A DNA stretch of 34,979 bases from an uncultured bacterium (GCA_937861125.1 CALMAY010000038.1:91942-126920), one strand, 5' to 3'. Positions 1 to 8,124 are shown, counted from the first letter of the stretch. A program made the numbers and translations. The notes: generated by a model not told the origin, from the sequence alone.

Positions 1-2
1 TA

Positions 3-986
3 GAATCACATCTGCGTCCGGTGGAATACCGTCGATCGTTTGAAGTGTTTCCTGGTATTACAGTGACGTATTATGATGCGGGACATATTTTTGGTTCCGC
101 CTTTATTCTTGTCGAGGGTGATGGAAAAAGAATCGTGTTTTCAGGCGATATTGGCAATGTGAATGCACCAATTATTCAAGACACAGAAAGCTTGCCAGCG
201 TGCGATGCGCTCGTGCTCGAGTCGACATATGGTAATCGTCTGCATCCAGCGTATGTCTCGAGAAAAGAGGCGTTGAAAACGGTCTTGCTCGAAGCGATTG
301 AACGTGGGGGAACCATCATGATCCCTTCATTTTCTGTAGAGCGTACACAAGAGTTACTTTATGAACTCAATGCATTGATTGAAGAAGATCGTGTCCTACC
401 AAGTATCCCCGTATTTTTGGATAGTCCACTGGCGATTGATGTGACAAAAGTGTTTGAGAAATATCCGCAGTACTATGACGAGTCAGCGTTGGCTCGTGTA
501 AAAAAAGGTGATAACTTTTTGGGGTTTGCTGGATTGCGTGAAACGTATTCTCGTGATGAATCAAAAGAAATTAATTTTCACAAAGGACAAAAAATTATTA
601 TCGCGGGTGCGGGTATGATGAATGGGGGGCGTATCCAACACCATGCAATGCGCTATCTGCCAGATCCAACATCGACGTTGATCTTGGTTGGGTATCAAGC
701 GTTTGGAACTGTGGGCAGAAAGATCCAGGATGGTGATCCAATGGTGCATATCATGCGTGAAGAGGTACCGGTGCGTTGTATAGTCAAGACGATGACAGAG
801 TTTTCTGGTCATGCGGACAAGGCGAAGTTGATGAGCTGGATTGGTGCGTCTTCAGGACAGCCAAAACATATTTATCTCGTGCATGGCGAAGATCAAAATG
901 CACAGGATTTTGCCGCTGCGTTGTCGACGGAATTTTCACAGATTCAGGTGGTGATTCCGGAGTTTGACAGTGTAGTCGAGATATAG
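3..986 (+). CDS. MBL-fold beta-CASP metallo-hydrolase / RNA exonuclease-like protein (5' partial)
   Basis: The reading frame is open from the first bases of the window, so the gene begins upstream and its N-terminus, including the HxHxDH zinc motif, is missing. What is visible matches the metallo-beta-lactamase fold with a beta-CASP insert: DAGHIFGS (zinc-ligand His), FSGDIGN (bridging Asp), LESTYGNR (beta-CASP motif A, acidic residue plus STYG), SFSVERTQELLYEL, then SGHADK and LVHGE near the C-terminus (last ligand His region). Family members are CPSF/RNase J-like RNA nucleases or hydrolases acting in the cytoplasm; the RNA substrate here is inferred from the family only. A GTG at position 21 is in frame but is not the true start, since homologues extend further upstream. 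The stop is followed by a convergent minus-strand terminator hairpin. Confidence 0.88.
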   Translation, partial: ESHLRPVEYRRSFEVFPGITVTYYDAGHIFGSAFILVEGDGKRIVFSGDIGNVNAPIIQDTESLPACDALVLESTYGNRLHPAYVSRKEALKTVLLEAIERGGTIMIPSFSVERTQELLYELNALIEEDRVLPSIPVFLDSPLAIDVTKVFEKYPQYYDESALARVKKGDNFLGFAGLRETYSRDESKEINFHKGQKIIIAGAGMMNGGRIQHHAMRYLPDPTSTLILVGYQAFGTVGRKIQDGDPMVHIMREEVPVRCIVKTMTEFSGHADKAKLMSWIGASSGQPKHIYLVHGEDQNAQDFAAALSTEFSQIQVVIPEFDSVVEI

Positions 987-1004
987 CATTTCTTTTTACA
1001 AAAA

Positions 1005-1169
1005 TGAAACCCCGCTCAAAAAGCGGGGATTATGTTTGGAGGAACGCAGTGGTAGTGTGGGGAGGTGGCCAGCTGAAGATATGGGTGGGAATTCCGGTGG
1101 GATTTTCCGAGCAGATCTGTGGCGGGCTACCACTGCGTTGTTGTGTGATAGGTGTCCTCCTTTACACCT
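1005..1169 (-). ncRNA. Candidate structured small RNA, unknown family (6S-like rod architecture)
   Basis: On the minus strand a promoter (TTTACT, 16 bp, TATACT) is followed by about 165 nt ending in a rho-independent terminator. The ends are joined by a perfect 13-bp stem, AACGCAGTGGTAG (1043-1055) with CTACCACTGCGTT (1127-1139), extended by GGAGG (1038-1042) with CCTCC (1156-1160). A small 5' hairpin (AGGTGT / ACACCT) carries AAAGGAGG in its loop. The roughly 70-nt interior is C-rich with few strong pairs. A long closing stem around a large open interior is the general plan of 6S RNA, but I recognise no conserved 6S, SRP, RNase P or tmRNA core. Alternative: a short ORF of about 39 codons starts at an AUC six bases after AAAGGAGG and stops just before the terminator, but it has no usual start codon. 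Confidence 0.5.
1010..1028 (-). terminator. Rho-independent terminator of the minus-strand RNA (may also stop the upstream plus-strand gene)
   Basis: A 7-bp GC-rich stem (CCCCGCT / AGCGGGG) closes a 5-nt loop. The T-rich tract lies on the minus-strand side (reading TTTCATTTTTG downstream), so it best serves transcription leftward from the candidate RNA at 1005-1169. On the plus strand the stem is followed by ATTATG, a poor U tract. Confidence 0.75.
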
Positions 1170-1175
1170 GTAGGT

Positions 1176-1203
1176 AGTATATGCTTGTTTTGGGAAAAGT
1201 AAA
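1176..1203 (-). promoter_or_regulatory. Promoter of the candidate small RNA
   Basis: Read on the minus strand: TTTACT, 16 bp, TATACT, with predicted start near 1169, just before the AGGTGT hairpin. The -10 matches the consensus at 5 of 6 positions. Confidence 0.5.
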
Positions 1204-1256
1204 GTATATAAAACAAAACGACCAGTCATCTCCTTTCTCACTACCACAGCTGTGAT

Positions 1257-1300
1257 AGAGAAAATTGCGGGACTGGTCGTTTGTACTCTTCCAATCCCGC
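1257..1300 (-). terminator. Terminator after the minus-strand peptide gene
   Basis: On the minus strand GCGGGATTGG pairs with CCAGTCCCGC (one mismatch) around a 14-nt loop, followed by AATTTTCTC. It lies directly downstream of the stop codon at 1307. Part of the loop and 3' arm (GACTGGTCGTTT as plus strand 1271-1282) also has a perfect 12-bp inverted copy at 1216-1227, so a competing fold is possible. Confidence 0.65.
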
Positions 1301-1306
1301 CCTGTC

Positions 1307-1417
1307 TCAGTCTGCATCGGCACTAGCCACCATGGCTCCGCCGATGACGAAGGCGCGTAACAAGGCGCGTCCTACGCAGGTTTGAGACAGGATCCAGAAC
1401 ATGATTATTGTAATCAC
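1307..1417 (-). CDS. Small hydrophobic membrane peptide (36 aa), unknown function
   Basis: This minus-strand ORF starts with GTG at 1417, five bases after a strong Shine-Dalgarno AGGAG, and ends with TGA at 1307. The product begins with a hydrophobic run (ITIIMFWIL), has a central basic/hydrophobic part (GRALLRAF) and a second hydrophobic run (VIGGAMVASA), ending acidic (DAD). This suggests a single membrane-inserted helix. A promoter with a perfect TTGACA lies upstream and a rho-independent terminator immediately downstream, so it forms a complete monocistronic unit. Its codons are GC-rich (CGC, GCC, GGC) compared with neighbouring uvrB. Function unknown; a toxin-like or stress peptide is possible but nothing proves it. 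The plus strand offers a 17-codon reading of the same DNA, but without SD or promoter. Confidence 0.55.
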   Translation of the reverse strand: MITIIMFWILSQTCVGRALLRAFVIGGAMVASADAD

Positions 1418-1449
1418 GTCGTCTCCTGGGTGTGTGGAAAGATAAAATA

Positions 1450-1478
1450 AACCTACTCCCAACAAGTGTATTTGTCAA
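1450..1478 (-). promoter_or_regulatory. Promoter of the small membrane peptide gene
   Basis: On the minus strand: TTGACA (perfect -35), 17 bp, TAGGTT. It points leftward to the SD and GTG at 1417 and is back to back with the uvrB promoter. Confidence 0.6.
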
Positions 1479-1509
1479 TGAGTGTGGGGTGGAATTTGCC
1501 TAGTTTCTA

Positions 1510-1518
1510 TGGTATGAT
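1510..1518 (+). promoter_or_regulatory. Extended -10 promoter of uvrB, near-leaderless
   Basis: TGGTATGAT is an extended -10 (TGnTATGAT). Its end is only 10 bases before the uvrB ATG at 1529, so the transcript would have a leader of about 4 nt and no Shine-Dalgarno. Confidence 0.5.
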
Positions 1519-1528
1519 GCATCTATCT

Positions 1529-3616
1529 ATGCCAGAGCGAAAACAAACACAATTCAGACTCGTCTCGGATTATAAGCCAGGTGGCGACCAGCCACAGGCG
1601 ATTGAAAAATTGGTGGACGGACTTAAAAAAGGGTTTCAAAAACAGACCCTTCTTGGTGTTACTGGAAGTGGAAAAACCTTTACGATGGCCAATGTGATTG
1701 AGCAGGTGCAGGTACCGACACTCGTGATCGCACACAACAAGACGTTGGCGGCACAGTTGTGCAATGAGTTTCGTGAATTTTTTCCAAACAATGCGGTGGA
1801 GTATTTTGTGTCTTTTTATGATTACTACCAGCCAGAGGCGTACATGCCAAATACAGATACCTATATAGAAAAAGATTCTCAAATCAATGAAGAGATTGAT
1901 CGGCTGCGTCATGCGTGTACACAGGCATTGCTCTCACGTAAAGATGTGATTATTGTCGCGTCAGTGTCGTGTATCTATGGTTTGGGTTCACCAAAAGAAT
2001 ATGAACAATTTATCCTCCACATGACACAGTACCAACCACTCGATCGTCGTGCGGTGATGGAGCAGTTGATTGCATTGCACTTTGAACGAACAAACGCAGA
2101 TCTCAAATGTGGGCAATTTCGCATGAATGGCCAGGTATTTGAAATCATGCCAGTCAATGAAGAAGTAATTTGGCGGATGGAGATCAATGAGCGAATTGAA
2201 CGAATTGAAAAAGTGCATGCAGTCACACGTAAAGTGATTGCTGAATCACAAGATATCTGGCTCTTTCCTGCCAAGCATTATGTGAGTGGTCCAGAGACTC
2301 GTGCGCGTGCGATTGCGTCTATTCGTATGGAGCTTGATGAACGACTGGAGTACTTACAAAAAAATAATAAAGTACTTGAGTATGAACGTCTCAAGCGTCG
2401 CGTGCGCTATGACATTGAGATGATTGAGCAGATGGGTGTGTGCCAGGGAATTGAAAACTATTCTCGCCATTTTGATGGTCGATCGGAGGGTGAACCAGCG
2501 TTTACACTGCTGGATCACTTCAAGTACGCCTCTGAAAATTTCCTCACGATTATCGATGAGTCACATGTGACACTCCCACAGGTACGCGGGATGTATTTTG
2601 GTGACAAAGCACGCAAGGATACGCTGGTTGAACATGGATTTCGTCTGCCATCGGCGCGTGACAATCGTCCGCTTAAGTATGATGAGTTTGATCGTTTGCT
2701 TGGACAGCGGATTTATGTCTCTGCAACACCTGCAGAACTTGAGATGAGTGAGTCGAGTGCGGTGGCGGAGCAGATCGTACGTCCGACGGGACTTGTAGAT
2801 CCTGAGGTGATTATTTGTCCTATTACATCCAAAGAAAAAGGATTGTCTCAGGTAGACGATGTGATTGTTCGGATTCAGGATCGTATTGCCAAAGGTGAGC
2901 GTGCGCTCGTCACAACGTTGACCAAAAAGATGGCGGAGGATTTGACAGATCACTTACGTGAGAAGGGAATCAAGGTGCAGTATTTGCACAGTGATGTTGA
3001 TACGTTGGATCGTATCGATGTGTTGATGAAACTTCGTACTGGTGAGATTGAGGTGATTGTCGGTGTCAACTTGCTTCGTGAAGGACTTGATTTACCAGAG
3101 GTATCTCTCGTGGCGATTTTGGATGCAGACAAAGAAGGATTCCTCCGTAGTGAGACGTCGCTCATTCAGACGATCGGTCGTGCTGCGCGTAATGCAAATG
3201 GACAAGTGGTGCTCTATGCAGATCAGATGACAGGGAGTATGGAACGTGCACTCAAAGAAACATCGCGTCGTCGTGAGATTCAGTTGGCGTACAACAAAGA
3301 ACATGGTATTACACCACAAACAATTCAGAAAAAAATTAGAAACTTGTTGGAAGAGTTTGGTATTGATCGAACAAAGAGCAAAGAACATGGAATAAAGAAC
3401 AAGCGAGGCGGTGCAAGCGAAAAACAGAGTGTTGCGGATCTGGATTTGCTTGGCGATGCGCGGCCACTGAAGATGATTATCAAAGAAAAAGAGATTCAGA
3501 TGAGAGAAGCGGCACAGTCGCTGGAGTTTGAATTAGCTGCAGTACTTCGTGATGAGGTGAGGGAGTTGAAGGCACGGTTGAGTGTCGGGGAGAAGCCAAA
3601 GAAAGAAAAAAAGTGA
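1529..3616 (+). CDS. uvrB: Excinuclease ABC subunit B (UvrB)
   Basis: UvrB is the damage-verifying helicase-like subunit of nucleotide excision repair; it is loaded by UvrA and recruits UvrC. The 695-residue product shows Walker A GVTGSGKT (residues 43-50), the damage-binding beta-hairpin signature FYDYYQPEAY, motif II TIIDESHVTLPQ, the DNA-clamping RGMYFGDKARK region, helicase motifs V/VI (GVNLLREGLDLPEV, QTIGRAARN), and a C-terminal UVR motif (about residues 645-680) used to bind UvrC. Length is normal for the family. I chose ATG 1529 because MPERKQTQFRLVSDYKPGGDQP begins where homologues begin; an upstream in-frame GTG at 1466 lies before the -10 promoter. No SD precedes the start. Confidence 0.97.
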   Translation: MPERKQTQFRLVSDYKPGGDQPQAIEKLVDGLKKGFQKQTLLGVTGSGKTFTMANVIEQVQVPTLVIAHNKTLAAQLCNEFREFFPNNAVEYFVSFYDYYQPEAYMPNTDTYIEKDSQINEEIDRLRHACTQALLSRKDVIIVASVSCIYGLGSPKEYEQFILHMTQYQPLDRRAVMEQLIALHFERTNADLKCGQFRMNGQVFEIMPVNEEVIWRMEINERIERIEKVHAVTRKVIAESQDIWLFPAKHYVSGPETRARAIASIRMELDERLEYLQKNNKVLEYERLKRRVRYDIEMIEQMGVCQGIENYSRHFDGRSEGEPAFTLLDHFKYASENFLTIIDESHVTLPQVRGMYFGDKARKDTLVEHGFRLPSARDNRPLKYDEFDRLLGQRIYVSATPAELEMSESSAVAEQIVRPTGLVDPEVIICPITSKEKGLSQVDDVIVRIQDRIAKGERALVTTLTKKMAEDLTDHLREKGIKVQYLHSDVDTLDRIDVLMKLRTGEIEVIVGVNLLREGLDLPEVSLVAILDADKEGFLRSETSLIQTIGRAARNANGQVVLYADQMTGSMERALKETSRRREIQLAYNKEHGITPQTIQKKIRNLLEEFGIDRTKSKEHGIKNKRGGASEKQSVADLDLLGDARPLKMIIKEKEIQMREAAQSLEFELAAVLRDEVRELKARLSVGEKPKKEKK

Positions 3617-3641
3617 TATACTATCTATATATTATTTCCAT

Positions 3642-4454
3642 ATGGGAGAAGTGCCAAGTTTCTTGCGTCCACTGGAGTGGGTGGCTGAAACAATAAACAA
3701 AGGGGTTGATGCATTATATAGGGGTCCTGAAGCACCTATGGAGTATCAGGCATATTTACCATATCCAATACGCGACAAATTTAGACGTAGCGAGACTGGT
3801 AATATCGATAAGCGAGATCTTGGTATGTTGTTGCAATCTGGGTGGTATGATCAGGTGGTATATTTGGTTGTGAAAGCACTTGACGGAGATATTGATACCC
3901 AACGAGAAATATTAGAGCAGATCAGTGCGAGCGAAGCGAGTCATGAGAATGTAGATGATTTAAAAATTGTGTTACAGCGTATCATTACAGATGTTGTTCC
4001 TGATGGAAAAGAAGTACAAGCAGGTAAATTAGCACAAGTGTCTCGGTCTGGGCAGTACAATTTTGCAGATGCATTTTTAGCAAAAGCTGAGTTGTATAGA
4101 ATTCAACACAAAGAGCCATATGTGGTTGCATATGCGTCACTACAAGGTTTACGGTATTTTAATCGCGTTGCATCCAGAGATAAAAGTACATTTGGTATTT
4201 TGGTGCCATCAATGATCAGTAATAAGGAAAGTGGCGTATGTGGATACAAGATTGATTGGTCAAGTGGTTCTCCTGTGGTTACAGAGTTACCAAAAGATTT
4301 TTCTCGACCAGCGAATTCTGTTATTTTTGACGAGACGAGGAATACTGGTAATGTCTTAAAACAGATGGGTCAATTTTGGAGTCAAAATGGTAATGTAGAA
4401 ACTTCATTTGATTGTATAGTGGACGTTTCTGCTCGGCACGCAAAGGATAAATAA
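3642..4454 (+). CDS. Orphan protein with a phosphoribosyltransferase-like PRPP-loop motif
   Basis: This 270-residue soluble protein begins at ATG 3642, 25 bases after uvrB, with TATACT (3617-3622) as a possible -10. I do not recognise the family from its overall sequence. One stretch, SVIFDETRNTGNVLKQM (Asp230-Glu231, Thr235-Gly236), has the hydrophobic strand, two acidic residues and TG turn of the PRPP-binding loop of type I phosphoribosyltransferases. It lies late in the protein, as that loop does in many family members. The N-terminal half is helical and charged, with no signal peptide or membrane segment. If the motif is real, the enzyme would act on PRPP and a base or nucleoside-like partner; that is inference. 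The ORF extends upstream of 3642 inside uvrB, but that part overlaps coding sequence. Confidence 0.6.
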   Translation: MGEVPSFLRPLEWVAETINKGVDALYRGPEAPMEYQAYLPYPIRDKFRRSETGNIDKRDLGMLLQSGWYDQVVYLVVKALDGDIDTQREILEQISASEASHENVDDLKIVLQRIITDVVPDGKEVQAGKLAQVSRSGQYNFADAFLAKAELYRIQHKEPYVVAYASLQGLRYFNRVASRDKSTFGILVPSMISNKESGVCGYKIDWSSGSPVVTELPKDFSRPANSVIFDETRNTGNVLKQMGQFWSQNGNVETSFDCIVDVSARHAKDK

Positions 4455-4467
4455 ATATAATGTGATT

Positions 4468-5109
4468 ATGTTCTTCAAACGCACATTTTTTCATAAAGAA
4501 TACATTCAAGCATTTGGTTTTGTTTTCTTTTTTGGTGTAGTATCAATCGTCGCTTTTGTTATTTACGCCAATGTGTTTATTCTTTCACAGTTTACTCAGT
4601 ACCGTACCTCAGAAACTCCTACCTCAAGTGTTGCGATTGTGTTTGGTGGTGGGGTGTTGAACGGTATGATGACACCGTTGCAGGAGCAGCGTATTGTCAC
4701 TGCGGTGCGATTGTATCAAGAGGGGCGAGTCGAACGCCTGTTACTCTCAGGTGACAATGGGAGAAATAGGTTTGATGAGGTAAGTCTGATGTATCAGTAT
4801 GCGATTGATGCGGGTGTGTCAGCGCAGGATATTCTCCTTGACTGGCACGGGTATCGGACATATGAGAGTTGCTATCGTGCAAAACATGTATTTGGGGTCA
4901 ACGACGCTGTGGTGATTTCACAGCGATTTCATCTCCCACGTATATCCTATCTCTGTCAGTCTTTGGGTGTAGATGTATCTCCTGTAGTTGCAGATATGGT
5001 GCCAAACAGTAGTTGGTGGGGACCAAAATGGCGTGAAGTGCTTGCTCGCGCAAAGGCAGTCTGGCAGGTGGAGATTACACATCCGACACCTGATTTTTTG
5101 ATGCCATAG
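4468..5109 (+). CDS. DUF218 / SanA-ElyC-YdcF family membrane protein
   Basis: The protein has one N-terminal membrane helix (about residues 12-35, FGFVFFFGVVSIVAFVIYANVFI) and an extracytoplasmic DUF218 domain. Diagnostic features are SVAIVFGGGV (nucleotide-fold strand and glycine loop), RIVTAVRLYQEG, LLLSGD, the acidic DEVSLM helix, the TYESCYRA helix and VVISQRFHLPRISYLC. SanA and ElyC relatives affect envelope integrity and peptidoglycan precursor metabolism; the exact reaction is not established. The gene follows the orphan at 3642 with a 13-base gap and is probably co-transcribed. A GTG at 4462 is an alternative start two codons earlier. A second DUF218 gene lies at 17817-18497. Confidence 0.85.
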   Translation: MFFKRTFFHKEYIQAFGFVFFFGVVSIVAFVIYANVFILSQFTQYRTSETPTSSVAIVFGGGVLNGMMTPLQEQRIVTAVRLYQEGRVERLLLSGDNGRNRFDEVSLMYQYAIDAGVSAQDILLDWHGYRTYESCYRAKHVFGVNDAVVISQRFHLPRISYLCQSLGVDVSPVVADMVPNSSWWGPKWREVLARAKAVWQVEITHPTPDFLMP

Positions 5110-5113
5110 CACA

Positions 5114-5142
5114 TTGACTCTAGCGCCGCTCTTTAGTATACT
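5114..5142 (+). promoter_or_regulatory. uvrA promoter
   Basis: TTGACT, 17 bp, TATACT: a good sigma-70-type promoter. Predicted start is near 5149, giving a leader of about 39 nt before uvrA. GGGGAG at 5170-5175 is a weak, distant SD candidate (12-base spacing). Confidence 0.75.
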
Positions 5143-5187
5143 AGTACCTCCTATGTATCCTCGTTTTTCGGGGAGTTTGTTGTATAT

Positions 5188-7773
5188 ATGCAAAACAAAA
5201 TCATCATTCGTGGTGCACGTGAACACAACCTCAAAAACATTTCTCTAGAGCTGCCACGCAATGCGATGGTAGTGTTTACAGGGCTCTCCGGATCTGGAAA
5301 GTCATCTCTTGCATTTGATACGATTTTTGCCGAAGGACAGCGTCGGTATATCGAGAGTCTTTCATCATACGCTCGACAGTTTTTGGGTGGTATGCAAAAG
5401 CCTGATGTGGATGAGATTGAGGGGCTTTCTCCTGCTATTTCAATTGATCAAAAAGCACATAGTGCCAATCCACGCTCAACAGTGGCGACGATGACGGAGG
5501 TGTATGACTATCTCCGTATTGTATTCGCCCGTATTGGTAAACCACATTGTCCGATGTGCGGAACTGCGATTGAAAAGATGAGTATTGATGAGATGATTCA
5601 TCGGATCAAGGATCATGCGTCAGTGAACAGTAATCAGGAAAAGAAAACAAAGAAAAAAGTGCATGACATGATTATTTTTTCTCCAGTTGTGCGTGGGAGA
5701 AAAGGGGAGTACTATCAGATGCTCTATGATATGTACAACTCTGGATATCTGGAAGTGCGCGTAGATGGCAAGATCAAAAGTTTGCGTGAGCGAATTGAGT
5801 TGGATAAAAACGCGAAACATACGATTGACATTATCATTGATAAAATTCCTGTCGTTGAAGGCACTGACATTGATGCACAGCGTCTGAGTGAAGCTGTTGA
5901 GAAAGCAGTTGACCTGAGTAATGGTCTGTGTGCTGTATTGTTTGATAGCAGTGAAGTACTCTATAGTACTGAGTATTCCTGTCCCAATGATGGATACAGT
6001 TTTCCTGAGATCGAGCCGCGCCTCTTTAGTTTCAATAGTCCATTTGGATATTGTCCTGCATGTACTGGACTTGGAACAGTCGAGCTCTTTAGCGAAGAGA
6101 TTTGTAAGACATGTCATGGAAAACGTCTCAACGAAAATGCATTGTCGGTAAAAGTGGAGGGAAAAAATTTATACGATGTAACAATATTTTCTATTGAGGA
6201 GGCGAAACATTTTTTTGATCATCTGCTCGTTTCTTTATCTGCACGTGAGTTAGAAATTATCGGTGCAGCACTTAATGAGATTCATAACCGTATTCAATTC
6301 CTCTTTAATGTAGGTTTGCACTATCTCACACTCAACCGTACTGCGGGAACACTCAGTGGTGGTGAGGCACAGCGTATCCGTCTCGCTTCACAGGTGGGTC
6401 AAAAGCTCGTGGGTGCGATGTATGTGCTCGATGAACCGACAATTGGGCTACACCAAAAAGATAACGCGCAGCTCGTGAGTACTTTGCGTAATCTTTGTGA
6501 CATTGGCAACACGATTATCGTCGTGGAGCATGATGAGGATACGATTATGGCGAGTGATTGGGTGGTGGATATTGGGCCTGGTGCTGGAAAACACGGAGGG
6601 GATGTGGTGTATTCTGGACCATTAGATCAATTATTGGGAAAGAAGAAAACAAAAGGTAATAATACGTCGAGTTGTGTTGTTTTGGGTGATGAGAAAAAAT
6701 CACTCACTGGTCAATACCTTCGTCGTGAACGTAAAGTGGAACTACCAGACAAACGCCGTAAAGTGGACAGCAGTACACCAAAGTTAAAAGTAAAAGGTGC
6801 AAGTGAAAACAATTTAAAAAATATCAATGTAGAAATTCCACTTCGTCGATTTGTCTGTATTACAGGTGTCTCTGGTTCGGGCAAAAGTACATTGATGCAT
6901 GATATCGTCTATCGTGCGGTAGCAAATAAACTACATCATGTCGATAAGAGAATTGGTGCACACAAAGAAATTTTGGGATTAGAATATTTTGATAGTATTA
7001 TCGAGATTGATCAGAGCCCAATTGGTCGTACACCACGCTCTAACCCTGCGACATATACCAAGGCGTATGATGTGATTCGCGATCTCTTTGCATCAACACC
7101 AGAGGCCAAGATTCGTGGATACAAACTCGGACGGTTTAGTTTCAATGTGCCTGGTGGACGATGTGAACACTGTGAAGGTCGCGGGACACTTGAGATCGAG
7201 ATGCATTTTCTCCCAACGGTAGAGGTACTTTGTGATGTCTGTCGCGGAAAGCGTTTTACCAACGAGACACTGCAGGTGTATTACAAAGAAAAAAATATCT
7301 TTGATGTGCTGAGTATGACGGTAGAAGATGCCAAGGAATTTTTTGCCGACATTCCAGCTATTTCGGATAAGCTCAACATGCTCTCGTCTGTTGGACTTGA
7401 TTATCTCACTCTTGGACAGAGTGCTACTACATTGTCAGGTGGTGAGGCACAGCGTATTAAACTATCAAAAGAATTGAGTAAGCGTGGTACAAGTAAAACA
7501 CTATATCTGCTCGATGAGCCGACAACAGGTTTGCACTATGAAGATGTCAACAAGCTGGTTGATGTATTGCAAAAACTGACTTCACACGGAAATTCTGTAC
7601 TTGTCATCGAGCACAATCTGGATGTGATCAAGTGTGCTGACTGGATCATTGATCTAGGGCCTGAGGGAGGGGACAAGGGTGGTACGGTCGTGGCGACTGG
7701 AACACCAGAGGAAGTAGCGCTCAAGTCTGCGAGTTTTACGGGGCAGTATCTCAAACCGTTGTTAAATATATAA
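5188..7773 (+). CDS. uvrA: Excinuclease ABC subunit A (UvrA)
   Basis: UvrA is the damage-sensing ABC ATPase of nucleotide excision repair, acting as a dimer that loads UvrB. Both ATPase modules are complete: Walker [10 protein letters not shown] (32-40), signature LSGGEAQR (389-396) and Walker B LDEP around 414-417; then Walker [10 protein letters not shown] (560-568), signature LSGGEAQR (749-756) and Walker B LLDEP (774-778). An additional CPMCG module lies in the UvrB-binding insert. The C-terminal zinc finger is canonical (CEHC ... CDVC). The finger after the first Walker A half is unusual: it reads CPND (265-268) then CPAC (289-292), so one cysteine of the usual pair is Asp. At 861 residues it is shorter than typical (about 940) UvrA. 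It ends at a strong terminator. Confidence 0.97.
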   Translation: MQNKIIIRGAREHNLKNISLELPRNAMVVFTGLSGSGKSSLAFDTIFAEGQRRYIESLSSYARQFLGGMQKPDVDEIEGLSPAISIDQKAHSANPRSTVATMTEVYDYLRIVFARIGKPHCPMCGTAIEKMSIDEMIHRIKDHASVNSNQEKKTKKKVHDMIIFSPVVRGRKGEYYQMLYDMYNSGYLEVRVDGKIKSLRERIELDKNAKHTIDIIIDKIPVVEGTDIDAQRLSEAVEKAVDLSNGLCAVLFDSSEVLYSTEYSCPNDGYSFPEIEPRLFSFNSPFGYCPACTGLGTVELFSEEICKTCHGKRLNENALSVKVEGKNLYDVTIFSIEEAKHFFDHLLVSLSARELEIIGAALNEIHNRIQFLFNVGLHYLTLNRTAGTLSGGEAQRIRLASQVGQKLVGAMYVLDEPTIGLHQKDNAQLVSTLRNLCDIGNTIIVVEHDEDTIMASDWVVDIGPGAGKHGGDVVYSGPLDQLLGKKKTKGNNTSSCVVLGDEKKSLTGQYLRRERKVELPDKRRKVDSSTPKLKVKGASENNLKNINVEIPLRRFVCITGVSGSGKSTLMHDIVYRAVANKLHHVDKRIGAHKEILGLEYFDSIIEIDQSPIGRTPRSNPATYTKAYDVIRDLFASTPEAKIRGYKLGRFSFNVPGGRCEHCEGRGTLEIEMHFLPTVEVLCDVCRGKRFTNETLQVYYKEKNIFDVLSMTVEDAKEFFADIPAISDKLNMLSSVGLDYLTLGQSATTLSGGEAQRIKLSKELSKRGTSKTLYLLDEPTTGLHYEDVNKLVDVLQKLTSHGNSVLVIEHNLDVIKCADWIIDLGPEGGDKGGTVVATGTPEEVALKSASFTGQYLKPLLNI

Positions 7774-7777
7774 CATA

Positions 7778-7806
7778 AAACCGAGTGATTGGCTCGGTTT
7801 TTTTAT
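7778..7806. terminator. Bidirectional terminator between uvrA and the OmdA-like gene
   Basis: AAACCGAG (7778-7785) pairs with CTCGGTTT (7793-7800) around a 7-nt loop, followed by a T run on the plus strand and preceded by an A run. It therefore works for convergent transcripts. The minus-strand stop codon (7803-7805) lies in the T run. Confidence 0.85.
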
Positions 7807-8087
7807 TTTTTGAACCATTTGGCTGATTTGGTATTTCGATGTGGACATCCTGGCCAGCAGCATGGTCGACGTTTCCCATTGAGCAAATCTTGCTGCAGGC
7901 GTTCAAGGTGTTCTTTTCTTGTCTCTGCTTTTTTGACGATAGTAACCCAACAGATCCACTCGTTGCGAGCGAGAGGTGTTAGGCTATCCCATATTTCAAG
8001 CATGTCTGGGTTGGAAGTGAGAACTTTTTTAAGATCGGCTGGTACTTTGTGTATGGATGTACTATGGGAATTAATTTGTGTTGGCAT
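7803..8087 (-). CDS. OmdA/YdeI-like family protein (PF13376-type)
   Basis: This small soluble protein of 94 residues shows the domain pattern VPADLKKVLTSNPDMLEIWDSL then LARNEWICWVTIVKKAETRKEHLERL, which I recognise as the bacteriocin-protection YdeI / OmpD-associated (OmdA) domain. The biochemical role of the domain is not settled. A Cys-rich tail follows (CCWPGCPHR), which could bind a metal. The family domain is about 60 residues, so the length fits a single-domain protein. The start ATG at 8087 follows an extended -10 element in the 3' end of the neighbouring minus-strand gene, with a leader of roughly 22 nt and no SD. Confidence 0.75.
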   Translation of the reverse strand: MPTQINSHSTSIHKVPADLKKVLTSNPDMLEIWDSLTPLARNEWICWVTIVKKAETRKEHLERLQQDLLNGKRRPCCWPGCPHRNTKSAKWFKK

Positions 8088-8115
8088 ATATGCTCTGTTG
8101 GTGTAATTAGTCTGT

Positions 8116-8124
8116 ATTATAACA
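8116..8124 (-). promoter_or_regulatory. Extended -10 promoter of the OmdA-like gene
   Basis: On the minus strand TGTTATAAT, a perfect extended -10, overlaps the stop codon of the upstream gene (8117). No good -35 is seen. Confidence 0.5.

Noticed and set aside
1036-1160. SRP, T-box or RNase P RNA identity for the GC-rich region
   Set aside because: No SRP GGAA domain IV, no T-box AGGGTGGNACCGCG and no RNase P conserved blocks were found.
996-1247. 83-codon minus-strand ORF across the candidate RNA
   Set aside because: It reads through the terminator hairpin and promoter elements; composition varies along it and the product looks like no protein.
1331-1384. 17-codon plus-strand basic ORF (MAPPMTKARNKARPTQV)
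   Set aside because: No SD or promoter on that strand, while the minus strand has a complete expression unit over the same DNA.
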